Assembly: GCA_963680875.1 (NCBI GenBank) | Contig: OY804589.1 | Location: forward strand, 32,652,962 to 32,716,961 | Source of the DNA: Bathymodiolus brooksi | Lineage: Eukaryota; Mollusca; Bivalvia; Mytilida; Modiolidae | Length of the DNA: 64,000 nt | Reading direction: 5' to 3' | Shown: positions 1-11,820 of the stretch, piece after piece | Layout: each line of letters begins with the position of its first letter | Numbering within the stretch: position 1 is the stretch's first letter | The notes under the pieces: model-generated | What the model saw: the letters and a program-made list of their open reading frames with translations, nothing else | Database searches by the model: none | Told to the model about the DNA's origin: nothing | Program-made: the position numbers and the translations under genes

Positions 1-3000
1 CTGTGTATGTAGACGTATCAAGGGTGTTTGTATTGTAAGTATTACTGTGTATGCCGACTTACCAAGGATGTTTGTATTGTAAATATTACTGTGTATGTAG
101 ACTTACCAAGGATGTTTGTATTGTAAGTATTAATGTGTATGTAAATTTAGCAATGATTTTGTGTTGTAAGTATTACTGTGTATGTCGACTTATCAAGGGT
201 GTTTGTATTGTAAGTATTACTATGTATGTAGACTTACCAAGGATGTTTGTATTGTAAGTATTACTGTGTATGTAGACTTACCAAGGATGTTTGTATTGTA
301 AGTATTACTGTGTATGTCGACTTACCAAGGATGTTTGTATTGTAAGTATTACTGTGTATGTAGACTTACCAAGGTTGTTTGTATTGTAAGTATTACTGTG
401 TATGTAAACTTACCAAGGATGTTTGTATTGTAAATATTACAGTGTATGTCGACTTCCCAAGGATGTTTGTATTGTAAGTATTACTGTGTATGTCGACTTC
501 CCAAGGGGGTTTGCATTGTCAGTATTACTGTGTATGTCGACCTACCAAGGATGTTTATATTGCGAGTATTACTGTGTATGTCGACTTACCAAGGATGTTT
601 GTATTGTAAGTATTACTGTGCATGTCGACTTACCAAGGATGTTTCTATTGTAAGTATTACTATGTATGTCGACTTACCAAGGGTGTTTGTATTGTAAGTA
701 TTACTGTGTATGTCGACTTACCAAGGATGTTTGTATTGTAAGAATTACTGTGTATGTAGACTTATCAAGGGTGTTTGTATTGTAAGTATTACTGTGTATG
801 TCGACTTACCAAGGATGTTTGTATTGTAAGTATTACTGTGTATGTCGACTTACCAAGGATGTTTGAATTGTAAGTATTACTGTGCATGTCGACTTACCAA
901 GGGTGTTTGTATTGTAAGTATTACTGTGCATGTCGACTTACCAAGGATTTTTGCATTGTAAGTATTACTGTATGTAGACTTACCAAGGATGTTTGTATTG
1001 TAAGTATTACTGTGAATGTAGACTTACCAAGGGTGTTTGTATTGTAAGTATTACTCTGTATGTAGACTTACCAAGGGTGTTTGTATTGTAAGTATTAATG
1101 TGAATGTCAACTTACCAAGGATGTTTCTATTGTAAGTATTACTGTGTATGTAGACGTATCAAGGTTGTTTGCATTGTAAGTATTACTGTGTATGTCCATT
1201 TATTAAGGATGTTTGTATTGTAAGTATTACTGTGTATGTAGACGTATCACGGATGTTTGTATTGTAAGTATTGCTGTGTATGTAGACGTATCAAGGGTGT
1301 TTGTATTGTAAGTATTACTGTGTATGTCGACCTACCAAGGATGTTTGTATTGTAAATATTACTGTGTATGTAGACTTACGAAGGATGTTTGTATTGTAAG
1401 TATTACTTTGTATTTAGACTTAGCAATGATTTTGTGTTGTAAGTATTACTGTGTATGTCGACTTATCAAGGGTGTTTGTATTGTAAGTATTACTATGTAT
1501 GTAGACTTACCAAGGATGTTTGTATTGTAAGTATTACTGTGTATGTCGACTTACCAAAGATGTTTGTATTGTAAGTATTACTGTGTATGTCGACTTACCA
1601 AGGGTGTTTGTATTGTAAGTATTACTGTGCATGTCGACTTACCAAGGATGTTTGCATTGTAAGTATTACTGTATGTAGACTTACCAAGGATGTTTGTATT
1701 GTAAGTATTACTGTGAATGTAGACTTACCAAGGGTGTTTGTATTGTAAGTATTACTCTGTATGTAGACTTACCAAGGGTGTTTGTATTGTAAGTATTACT
1801 GTGTATGTCGACTTACCAAGGATGTTTCTATTGTAAGTATTACTGTGTATGTAGACGTATCAATGTTGTTTGTATTGTAAGTATTACTGTGTATGTCGAT
1901 TTATTAAGGATGTTTGTATTGTAAGTATTACTGTGTATGTAGACGTATCACGGATGTTTGTATTGTAAGTATTGCTGTGTATGTCGACTTACCAAGGATA
2001 TTTGCATTTTAAGTATTACTGTGCATGTCGTCTTACCAAGGGTGTTTGTATTGTAAGTATTACTGTGTATGTAGACTTACCAAGGGTGTTTGTATTGTAA
2101 GTATTACTGTGTATGTCGACTTACCAAGGATGTTTCTATTGTAAGTATTACTGTGTATGTAGACGTATCAATGTTGTTTGTATTGTAAGTATTACTGTGT
2201 ATGTCGATTTATTAAGGATGTTTGTATTGTAAGTATTACTGTGTATGTAGACGTATCACGGATGTTTGTATTGTAAGTATTACTGTGTATGTCGACTTAC
2301 CAAGGATATTTGCATTTTAAGTATTACTGTGTATGTATACTTCCCAAGGGTGTTTGTATTGTAAGTATTACTGTGTATGTCGTCTTACCAGGTAAGTTTG
2401 TATTGTAAGTATTACTGTGTATGTCGACTTCACAAGGGTGTTTGCATTGTAAGTATTACGTTGTATGTGGACCTACCAAGGATGTTTGTATTGCAAGTAT
2501 TTTGTGTATTTAGATTTACCAAGGATGTTTGTATTGTAAGTATTACTGTGTATGTCGACTTACCAAGGATGTTTGTATTGTAAGTATTACTGTGCATGTC
2601 GATTTACCAAGGATGTTTGTATTGTAAGTATTACTGTGTATGTCGACTTACCAAGGATGTTTGTATTGTAAGTATTACTGTGTATGTCAACTTACCAAGG
2701 ATGATTGTATTGTAAGTATTACTGTGTATGCAGACTTATCAAGGGTGTTTGTATTGTAAGTATTACTGTGTATGTCGACTTTCCAAGGATGTTTGTATTG
2801 TAAGTATTACTGTGTATGTCGACTTACCAAGGATGTTTGTATTGTAAGTATTACTGTGCATGTCGACTTACCAAGGATGTTTGTATTGTAATTATTACTG
2901 TGCATGTCGACTTACCAAGGATGTTTGCATTGTAAGTATTACTGTATGTAGACTTACCAAGGATGTTTGTATTGTAAGTATTACTGTGTATGTAGACTTA

Positions 3001-3060
3001 CAAAGGGTGTTTGTATTGTAAGTATTACTGTGTATGTAGACTTACCAAGGTTGTTTGTAT
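1..3060 (+). repeat. Left-edge family-B-like segment
   Basis: The first 2 kb carry both family-B markers: the 43-bp unit with AAATTTAGCAATG near 141 and the one with TTTAGACTTAGCAATG near 1,410, 1,273 bp apart as in other B copies. From about 1,980 to 3,060 it has rare units seen otherwise only in its duplicate 19,193 bp downstream. Examples are GCATTTTAAG near 2,310, CCAGGTAAG at 2,388, ACGTTGTATGTGG near 2,458, a 1-bp-short unit with GCAAGTATTTTGTG near 2,490, and GATGATTG near 2,700. This looks like an older, less homogenised stretch between families B and A. The upstream part of this B copy lies outside the window. Confidence 0.8.
2389..2397 (+). other. CAGGTAAGT, consensus 5' splice-site match
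   Basis: One aberrant monomer reads CTTACCAGGTAAGTTTG where the usual unit has CTTACCAAGGATGTTTG. The result is CAG|GTAAGT, a full match to the eukaryotic 5' splice-site consensus. There is no sign of an exon or an intron here, so this is a sequence match only. Confidence 0.6.
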
Positions 3061-3559
3061 TGTAAGTATTACTGTGTATGTAGACTTACCAAGGATGTTT
3101 GTATTGTAAATATTACTGTGTATGTCGACTTCCCAAGGATGTTTGTATTGTAAGTATTACTGTGTATGTCGACTTCCCAAGGGTGTTTGCATTGTTAGTA
3201 TTACTGTGTATGTCGACCTACCAAGGATGTTTATATTGCGAGTATTACTGTGTATATAGACTTACCAAGGATGTTTGTATTGTAAGTATTACTGTGTATG
3301 TCGACTTACCAAGGATGTTTGTATTGTAAGTATTATTGTGCATGTCGACTTACCAAAGATGTTTGTATTGTAAGTATTACTGTGTATGTCGACTTACCAA
3401 GGATGTTTGTATTGTAAGTATTACTGTGCATGTCGACTTACCAAGGATGTTTGTATTGTAAGTATTACTATGTATGTCGACTTACCAAGGATGTTTGTAT
3501 TGTAAGTATTATTGTGCATGTCGACTTACCAAGGATGTTTGTATTGTAAGTATTACTGT

Positions 3560-3603
3560 GTATGTCGACTTACCAAGGATGTTTGTATTGTAAGTATTAC
3601 TGT
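3560..3603 (+). repeat. Representative consensus 44-bp monomer
   Basis: This unit matches the commonest base at essentially every position and serves as the reference. In order it carries GTATG, the palindrome GTCGAC (a SalI site and the unit's only CpG), ACTTACCAAGGATG, TTTGTATT, then GTAAGTATTACTGT. ACTTAC and GTAAGT are reverse complements separated by 18 bp, and GTAA-gta-TTAC is a second short dyad. Common variants are GTAGAC for GTCGAC, GACGTATCA for GACTTACCA, GGGTG or GGTTG for GGATG, TTTCTATT or TTTGCATT for TTTGTATT, and GTAAATATT for GTAAGTATT. Combinations of these variants define the higher-order families. Confidence 0.95.
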
Positions 3604-3760
3604 GTATGTAGACTTATCAAGGGTGTTTGTATTGTAAATATTACTGTGTATGTCGACTTACCAAGGATGTTTGTATTGTAAGTATTACTGTGTATGTCGA
3701 CTTACCAAGGATGTTTGTATTGTAAGTATTATTGTGAATGTAGACTTACCAAGGGTGTTT

Positions 3761-5080
3761 GTTTTGTAAGTATTACTCTGTATGTAGACTTACCAAGGGT
3801 GTTTGTATTGTAAGTATTACTGTGTATGTCGACTTACCAAGGATGTTTCTATTGTAAGTATTACTGTGTATGTAGACGTATCAAGGTTGTTTGTATTGTA
3901 AGTATTACTGTGTATGTCGATTTATTAAGGATGTTTGTATTGTAAGTATTACTGTGTATGTAGACGTATCACGGATGTTTGTATTGTAAGTATTGCTGTG
4001 TATGTAGACGTATCAAGGGTGTTTGTATTGTAAGTATTACTGTGTATTTCGACTTACCAAGGATGTTTGTATTGTAAATATTACTGTTTAGGTAGACTTA
4101 TCAAGGATGTTTGTATTGTAAGTATTACTGTGTATGTAGACTTACCAAGGTTGTTTGTATTGTAAGTATTACTGTGTATGTAGACTTACCAAGGATGTTT
4201 GTATTGTAAATATTACTGTGTATGTCGACTTCCCAAGGATGTTTGTATTGTAAGTATTACTGTGTATGTCGACTTCCCAATAGTGTTTGCATTGTAAGTA
4301 TTACTGTGTATGTCGACCTACCAAGGATGTTTATATTGCGAGTATTACTGTGTATATAGACTTACCAAGGATGTTTGTATTGTAAGTATTACTGTGTATG
4401 TCGACTTACCAAGGATGTTTGTATTGTAAGTATTATTGTGCATGTCGACTTACCAAGGATGTTTGTATTGTAAGTATTACTGTGTATGTCGACTTACCAA
4501 GGATGTTTGTATTGTAAGTATTACTGTGCATGTCGACTTACCAAGGATGTTTGTATTGTAAGTATTACTATGTATGTCGACTTACCAAGGATGTTTGTAT
4601 TGTAAGTATTACTGTGTATGTCGACTTACCAAGGATGTTTGTATTGTAAGTATTATTGTGCATGTCGACTTACCAAAGATGTTTGTATTGTAAGTATTAC
4701 TGTGTATGTCGACTTACCAAGGATGTTTGTATTGTAAGTATTACTGTTCATGTCGACTTACCAAGGATGTTTGTATTGTAAGTATTACTATGTATGTCGA
4801 CTTACCAAGGATGTTTGTATTGTAAGTATTATTGTGCATGTCGACTTACCAAGGATGTTTGTATTGTAAGTATTACTGTGTATGTCGACTTACCAAGGAT
4901 GTTTGTATTGTAAGTATTACTGTGTATGTAGACTTATCAAGGGTGTTTGTATTGTAAATATTACTGTGTATGTCGACTTACCAAGGATGTTTGTATTGTA
5001 AGTATTACTGTGTATGTCGACTTACCAAGGATGTTTGTATTGTAAGTATTATTGTGAATGTAGACTTACCAAGGGTGTTT
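3761..5080 (+). repeat. A-HOR copy, 30 units (1,320 bp)
   Basis: This is the interval between successive GTTTTGTAAG markers and is exactly 30 x 44 bp. Private variants are TTTAGGTAG, CAATAGTG and TGTTCATG, shared only with the corresponding copies at 22,954-24,273 and 36,058-37,142. Confidence 0.9.
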
Positions 5081-7408
5081 GTTTTGTAAGTATTACTCTG
5101 TATGTAGACTTACCAAGGGTGTTTGTATTGTAAGTATTACTGTGTATGTCGACTTACCAAGGATGTTTCTATTTTAAGTATTACTGTGTATGTAGACGTA
5201 TCAAGGTTGTTTGTATTGTAAGTATTACTGTGTATGTCGATTTATTAAGGATGTTTGTATTGTAAGTATTACTGTGTATGTAGACGTATCACGGATGTTT
5301 GTATTGTAAGTATTGCTGTGTATGTAGAGGTATCAAGGGTGTTTGTATTGTAAGTATTACTGTGTATTTCGACTTACCAAGGATGTTTGTATTGTAAATA
5401 TTACTGTTTATGTAGACTTATCAAGGATGTTTGTATTGTAAGTATTACTGTGTATGTAGACTTACCAATGATGTTTGTATTGTAAGTATTACTGTGTATG
5501 TAGACTTACCAAGGTTGTTTGTATTGTAAGTATTACTGTGTATGTAGACTTACCAAGGATGTTTGTATTGTAAGTATTACTGTGTATGTCGACTTACCAA
5601 GGATGTTTGTATTGTAAGTATTACTGTGTATGTCGACTTACCAAGGATGTTTGTATTGTAAGTATTACTGTGTATGTCGACTTACCAAGGATGTTTGTAT
5701 TGTAAGTATTACTGTGTATGTAGACCTATCAAGGGTGTTTGTATTGTAAGTATTACTGTGTATGTCGACTTACCAAGGATGTTTGTATTGTAAGTATTAC
5801 TGTGTATGTCGACTTACCAAGGATGTTTGTATTGTAAGTATTACTGTAAATGTAGACTTACCAAGGGTGTTTGTATTGTAAGTATTACTCTATATGTAGA
5901 CTTACCAAGGGTGTTTGTATTGTAAGTATTACTGTGTATGTCGACTTACCAAGGATGTTTCTATTGTAAGTATTACTGTGTATGTAGACGTATCAAGGTT
6001 GTTTGTATTGTGAGTATTACTGTGTATGTCGATTTATTAAGGATGTTTGTATTGTAAGTATTACTGTGTATGTAGACGTATCACGGATGTTTGTATTGTA
6101 AGTATTGCTGTGTATGTAGACGTATCAAGGGTGTTTGTATTGTAAATATTACTGTGTATGTAGACTTACTAAGGATGCTTGTATTGTAAGTATTACTGTA
6201 TATGTAGACTTACCAATGATGTTTGTATTGTAAGTATTACTGTGTATGTAGACTTACCAAGGTTGTTTTTATTGTAAGTATTACTGTGTATGTAGACTTA
6301 CCAAGGATGTTTGTATTGTAATTATTACTGTGCATGTCGACTTACCAAGGATGTTTGCATTGTAAGTATTACTGTATGTAGACTTACCAATGATGTTTGC
6401 ATTGTAAGTATTACTGTATGTAGACTTACCAAGGATGTTTGTATTGTAAGTATTACTGTGTATGTAGACTTACCAATGGTGTTTGTATTGTAAGTATTAC
6501 TGTGTATGTAGACTTACCAAGGGTGTTTGTATTGTAAGTATTACTGTGTATGTCGACTTACCAAGGATGTTTGTATTGTAAATATTACTGTGTATGTAGA
6601 CTTACCAAGGATGTTTGTATTGTAAGTATTACTGTGTATGTAGACTTACCAATGATGTTTGTATTGTAAGTATTACTGTGTATGTAGACTTACCAAGGTT
6701 GTTTGTATTGTAAGTATTACTGTGTATGTAGACTTACCAAGGATGTTTGTATTGTAAATATTACTGTGTATGTCGACTTCCCAAGGATGTTTGTATTGTA
6801 AGTATTACTGTGTATGTCGACTTCCCAAGGGTGTTTGCATTGTAAGTATTACTGTGTATGTCGACCTACCAAGGATGTTTATATTGCGAGTATTACTGTG
6901 TATATAGACTTACCAAGGATGTTTGTATTGCAAGTATTACTGTGTATGTCGACTTACCAAGGATGTTTGTATTGTAAGTATTATTGTGCATGTCGACTTA
7001 CCAAAGATGTTTGTATTGTAAGTATTACTGTGTATGTCGACTTACCAAGGATGTTTGTATTGTAAGTATTACTGTGCATGTCGACTTACCAAGGATGTTT
7101 GTATTGTAAGTATTACTATGTATGTCGACTTACCAAGGATGTTTGTATTGTAAGTATTATTGTGCATGTCGACTTACCAAGGATGTTTGTATTGTAAGTA
7201 TTACTGTGTATGTCGACTTACCAAGGATGTTTGTATTGTAAGTATTACTGTGTATGTAGACTTATCAAGGGTGTTTGTATTGTAAATATTACCGTGTATG
7301 TCGACTTACCAAGGATGTTTGTATTGTAAGTATTACTGTGTATGTCGACTTACCAAGGATGTTTGTATTGTAAGTATTATTGTGAATGTAGACTTACCAA
7401 GGGTGTTT
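5081..7408 (+). repeat. Expanded A-HOR interval, 53 units with two 42-bp units
   Basis: The marker-to-marker distance is 2,328 bp, which equals 53 x 44 minus 4. The missing 4 bp are explained by the two adjacent 42-bp units at 6,332-6,415. The interval contains two rounds of the A-type order, one of them interrupted by near-consensus units around 5,570-5,850 and 6,310-6,560. The first part belongs to the 5.47-kb duplication, whose match stops at 5,573. Confidence 0.85.
6332..6415 (+). repeat. Two consecutive 42-bp monomers
   Basis: Units starting at 6,332 and 6,374 are each 42 bp because the usual ATTACTGTGTATG is shortened to ATTACTGTATG, losing one GT dinucleotide. Elsewhere these short units occur singly, hundreds of bp apart. 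The adjacent pair suggests a local one-unit duplication of a short monomer. Confidence 0.9.
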
Positions 7409-8728
7409 GTTTTGTAAGTATTACTCTGTATGTAGACTTACCAAGGGTGTTTGTATTGTAAGTATTACTGTGTATGTCGACTTACCAAGGATGTTTCTAT
7501 TGTAAGTGTTACTGTGTATGTAGACGTATCAAGGTTGTTTGTATTGTAAGTATTACTGTGTATGTCGATTTATTAAGGATGTTTGTATTGTAAGTATTAC
7601 TGTGTATGTAGACGTATCACGGATGTTTGTATTGTAAGTATTGCTGTGTATGTAGACGTATCAAGGGTGTTTGTATTGTAAGTATTACTGTGTATTTCGA
7701 CTTACCAAGGATGTTTGTATTGTAAATATTACTGTTTATGTAGACTTATCAAGGATGTTTGTATTGTAAGTATTACTGTGTATGTAGACTTACCAAGGTT
7801 GTTTGTATTGTAAGTATTACTGTGTATGTAGACTTACCAAGGATGTTTGTATTGTAAATATTACTGTGTATGTCGACTTCCCAAGGATGTTTGTATTGTA
7901 AGTATTACTGTGTATGTCGACTTCCCAAGGATGTTTGCATTGTAAGTATTACTGTGTATGTCGACCTACCAAGGATGTTTATATTGCGAGTATTACTGTG
8001 TATATAGACTTACCAAGGATGTTTGTATTGTAAGTATTACTGTGTATGTCGACTTACCAAGGATGTTTGTATTGTAAGTATTATTGTGCATGTCGACTTA
8101 CCAAGGATGTTTGTATTGTAAGTATTACTGTGTATGTCGACTTACCAAGGATGTTTGTATTGTAAGTATTACTGTGCATGTCGACTTACCAAGGATGTTT
8201 GTATTGTAAGTATTACTATGTATGTCGACATACCAAGGATGTTTGTATTGTAAGTATTACTGTGTATGTCGACTTACCAAGGATGTTTGTATTGTAAGTA
8301 TTATTGTGCATGTCGACTTACCAAAGATGTTTGTATTGTAAGTATTACTGTGTATGTCGACTTACCAAGGATGTTTGTATTGTAAGTATTACTGTGCATG
8401 TCGACTTACCAAGGATGTTTGTATTGTAAGTATTACTATGTATGTCGACTTACCAAGGATGTTTGTATTGTAAGTATTATTGTGCATGTCGACTTACCAA
8501 GGATGTTTGTATTGTAAGTATTACTGTGTATGTCGACTTACCAAGGATGTTTGTATTGTAAGTATTACTGTGTATGTAGACTTATCAAGGGTGTTTGTAT
8601 TGTAAATATTACTGTGTATGTCGACTTACCAAGGATGTTTGTATTGTAAGTATTACTGTGTATGTCGACTTACCAAGGATGTTTGTATTGTAAGTATTAT
8701 TGTGAATGTAGACTTACCAAGGGTGTTT
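7409..8728 (+). repeat. A-HOR copy, 30 units (1,320 bp)
   Basis: The interval between GTTTTGTAAG markers is exactly 1,320 bp. It follows the same variant order as 3,761-5,080 but lacks that copy's private variants and has its own (GTAAGTGTTAC near 7,504, CGACATACC near 8,227). Confidence 0.9.
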
Positions 8729-9828
8729 GTTTTGTAAGTATTACTCTGTATGTAGACTTACCAAGGGTGTTTGTATTGTAAGTATTACTGTGTATGTCGA
8801 CTTACCAAGGATGTTTCTATTGTAAGTATTACTGTGTATGTAGACGTATCAAGGTTGTTTGTATTGTAAGTATTACTGTGTATGTCGATTTATTAAGGAT
8901 GTTTGTATTGTAAGTATTACTGTGTATGTAGACGTATCACGGATGTTTGTATTGTAAGTATTGCTGTGTATGTAGACGTATCAAGGGTGTTTGTATTGTA
9001 AGTATTACTGTGTATTTCGACTTACCAAGGATGTTTGTATTGTAAATATTACTGTTTATGTAGACTTATCAAGGATGTTTGTATTGTAAGTATTACTGTG
9101 TATGTAGACTTACCAATGATGTTTGTATTGTAAGTATTACTGTGTATGTAGACTTACCAAGGTTGTTTGTATTGTAAGTATTACTGTGTATGTAGACTTA
9201 CCAAGGATGTTTGTATTGTAAATATTACTGTGTATGTCGACTTCCCAAGGATGTTTGTATTGTAAGTATTACTGTGTATGTCGACTTCCCAAGGGTGTTT
9301 GCATTGTAAGTATTACTGTGTATGTCGACCTACCAAGGATGTTTATATTGCGAGTATTACTGTGTATATAGACTTACCAAGGATGTTTGTATTGTAAGTA
9401 TTATTGTGCATGTCGACTTACCAAAGATGTTTGTATTGTAAGTATTACTGTGTATGTCGACTTACCAAGGATGTTTGTATTGTAAGTATTACTGTGCATG
9501 TCGACTTACCAAGGATGTTTGTATTGTAAGTATTACTATGTATGTCGACTTACCAAGGATGTTTGTATTGTAAGTATTATTGTGCATGTCGACTTACCAA
9601 GGATGTTTGTATTGTAAGTATTACTGTGTATGTCGACTTACCAAGGATGTTTGTATTGTAAGTATTACTGTGTATGTAGACTTATCAAGGGTGTTTGTAT
9701 TGTAAATATTACTGTGTATGTCGACTTACCAAGGATGTTTGTATTGTAAGTATTACTGTGTATGTCGACTTACCAAGGATGTTTGTATTGTAAGTATTAT
9801 TGTGAATGTAGACTTACCAAGGGTGTTT
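8729..9828 (+). repeat. A-HOR copy shortened to 25 units
   Basis: The marker spacing is 1,100 bp, exactly 25 x 44. Compared with the 30-unit form it is five whole units shorter. It keeps one set of the ATTATTGTGCATG and CTATGTATG run where the longer copies have two. Confidence 0.88.
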
Positions 9829-10972
9829 GTTTTGTAAGTATTACTCTGTATGTAGACTTACCAAGGGTGTTTGTATTGTAAGTATTACTGTGTATGTCGA
9901 CTTACCAAGGATGTTTCTATTGTAAGTATTACTGTGTATGTAGACGTATCAAGGTTGTTTGTATTGTAAGTATTACTGTGTATGTCGATTTATTAAGGAT
10001 GTTTGTATTGTAAGTATTACTGTGTATGTAGACGTATCACGGATGTTTGTATTGTAAGTATTGCTGTGTATGTAGACGTATCAAGGGTGTTTGTATTGTA
10101 AGTATTACTGTGTATTTCGACTTACCAAGGATGTTTGTATTGTAAATATTACTGTTTATGTAGACTTATCAAGGATGTTTGTATTGTAAGTATTACTGTG
10201 TATGTAGACTTACCAATGATGTTTGTATTGTAAGTATTACTGTGTATGTAGACTTACCAAGGTTGTTTGTATTGTAAGTATTACTGTGTATGTAGACTTA
10301 CCAAGGATGTTTGTATTGTAAATATTACTGTGTATGTCGACTTCCCAAGGATGTTTGTATTGTAAGTATTACTGTGTATGTCGACTTCCCAAGGGTGTTT
10401 GCATTGTAAGTATTACTGTGTATGTCGACCTACCAAGGATGTTTATATTGCGAGTATTACTGTGTATATAGACTTACCAAGGATGTTTGTATTGTAAGTA
10501 TTACTGTGTATGTCGACTTACCAAGGATGTTTGTATTGTAAGTATTATTGTGCATGTCGACTTACCAAGGATGTTTGTATTGTAAGTATTACTGTGTATG
10601 TCGACTTACCAAGGATGTTTGTATTGTAAGTATTACTGTGCATGTCGACTTACAAAGGATGTTTGTATTGTAAGTATTACTATGTATGTCGACTTACCAA
10701 GGATGTTTGTATTGTAAGTATTATTGTGCATGTCGACTTACCAAGGATGTTTCTATTGTAAGTATTACTGTGTATGTCGACTTACCAAGGATGTTTGTAT
10801 TGTAAGTATTACTGTGTATGTAGACTTATCAAGGGTGTTTGTATTGTAAATATTACTGTGTATGTCGACTTACCAAGGATGTTTGTATTGTAAGTATTAC
10901 TGTGTATGTCGACTTACCAAGGATGTTTGTATTGTAAGTATTATTGTGAATGTAGACTTACCAAGGGTGTTT
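9829..10972 (+). repeat. A-HOR copy shortened to 26 units
   Basis: The marker spacing is 1,144 bp, exactly 26 x 44. It is the 30-unit form minus four whole units. A private CTTACAAAGG unit near 10,650 recurs in the copies near 25,009 and 37,658. Confidence 0.88.
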
Positions 10973-11820
10973 GTTTTGTAAGTATTACTCTGTATGTAGA
11001 CTTACCAAGGGTGTTTGTATTGTAAGTATTACTGTGTATGTCGACTTACCAAGGATGTTTCTATTGTAAGTATTACTGTGTATGTAGACGTATCAAGGTT
11101 GTTTGTATTGTAAGTATTACTGTGTATGTCGATTTATTAAGGATGTTTGTATTGTAAGTATTACTGTGTATGTAGACGTATCACGGATGTTTGTATTGTA
11201 AGTATTGCTGTGTATGTAGACGTATCAAGGGTGTTTGTATTGTAAGTATTACTGTGCATTTCGACTTACCAAGGATGTTTGTATTGTAAATATTACTGTT
11301 TATGTAGACTTATCAAGGATGTTTGTATTGTAAGTATTACTGTATATGTAGACTTACCAATGATATTTGTATTGTAAGTATTACTGTGTATGTAGACTTA
11401 CCAAGGTTGTTTTTATTGTAAGTATTACTCTGTATGTAGACTTACCAAGGATATTTGTATTGTAAATATTACTGTGTATGTCGACTTCCCAAGGTTGTTT
11501 GTATTGTAAGTATTACTGTGTATGTCCACTTCCCAAGGGTGTTTGCATTGTAAGTATTACTGTGCATGTCGACCTACCAAGGATGTTTATATTGCGAGTA
11601 TTACTGTGTATATAGACTTACCAAGGATGTTTGTATTGTAAGTATTATTGTGCATGTCGACTTACCAAGGATGTTTGTATTGTAAGTATTACTGTGTATG
11701 TCGACTTACCAAGGATGTTTGTATTGTAAGTATTACTGTGCATGTCGACTTACCAAGGATGTTTGTATTGTAAGTATTACTATGTATGTCGACTTACCAA
11801 GGGTGTTTGTATTGTAAGTA

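Larger units (their letters stand above)
103..5573 (+). repeat. 5.47-kb duplicated block, copy I
   Basis: This stretch matches 19,296-24,766 at a constant offset of 19,193 bp with no differences in the places I compared. Shared rare variants include GGGGGTTTGC near 504, GTAAGAATT near 740, TTACGAAGG near 1,377, the 2,389 GTAAGT variant, TTTAGGTAG at 4,087, CAATAGTG near 4,279, TGTTCATG near 4,745 and TAGAGGTATC near 5,326. The match ends at 5,574, where this copy has G (GTAAGTATT) and the other has A. Two substitutions at 24 and 102 mark the left side, beyond which the comparison leaves the window. The block spans a B-like part and the start of the family-A part. Confidence 0.93.
3060..11820 (+). 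repeat. Family-A HOR block I
   Basis: A largely 30-unit (1,320-bp) higher-order repeat runs here. Its signature order is CTTCCCAAGG, GACCTACC with TTTATATTGCGAG, TATATAGAC, ATTATTGTGCATG, CTATGTATG, ATTATTGTGAATG, then TTTGTTTTGTAAG, ATTACTCTG, TTTCTATTG, GACGTATCAAGG, GATTTATTAAGG, TATCACGG with ATTGCTGTG, and GTGTATTTCGAC. The TTTGTTTTGTAAG unit gives markers at 3,761, 5,081, 7,409, 8,729, 9,829 and 10,973. The 43-bp family-B marker units are absent. The left and right edges grade into B-like units and are approximate. Confidence 0.88.

Noticed and set aside
446..697. Open frames of 60-85 codons on the + strand, rich in Cys, Tyr and Val, repeated dozens of times (the longest 85 codons, for example 12,482-12,739).
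   Set aside because: All are readings of the same satellite. 44 is not a multiple of 3, so the three frames follow one another and a TAA in TTGTAAG ends the run every 132 bp unless a variant (GCGAG, GTACG, a 43-bp unit) removes it. Many begin at TTG rather than ATG. There is no frame preservation, codon bias or domain.
3560..3603. A hairpin RNA, tRNA-like element or terminator from the ACTTAC/GTAAGT dyad.
   Set aside because: The stem is only 6 bp with an 18-bp loop and no extending pairs. It is better explained as a chance feature amplified with the monomer.
103..5573. The possibility that the exact 5.47-kb repeat is purely an assembly artefact.
   Set aside because: It cannot be excluded, but the two copies have different right-hand neighbours, and parts of the same block occur a third time at 36,058-37,195 in another context. 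I report it as real with a caution.
3060..11820. A transposon, retroelement or helitron insertion at family A/B boundaries.
   Set aside because: The boundaries fall within intact monomers with no terminal repeats, target-site duplications or foreign sequence. They are joins between repeat variants.
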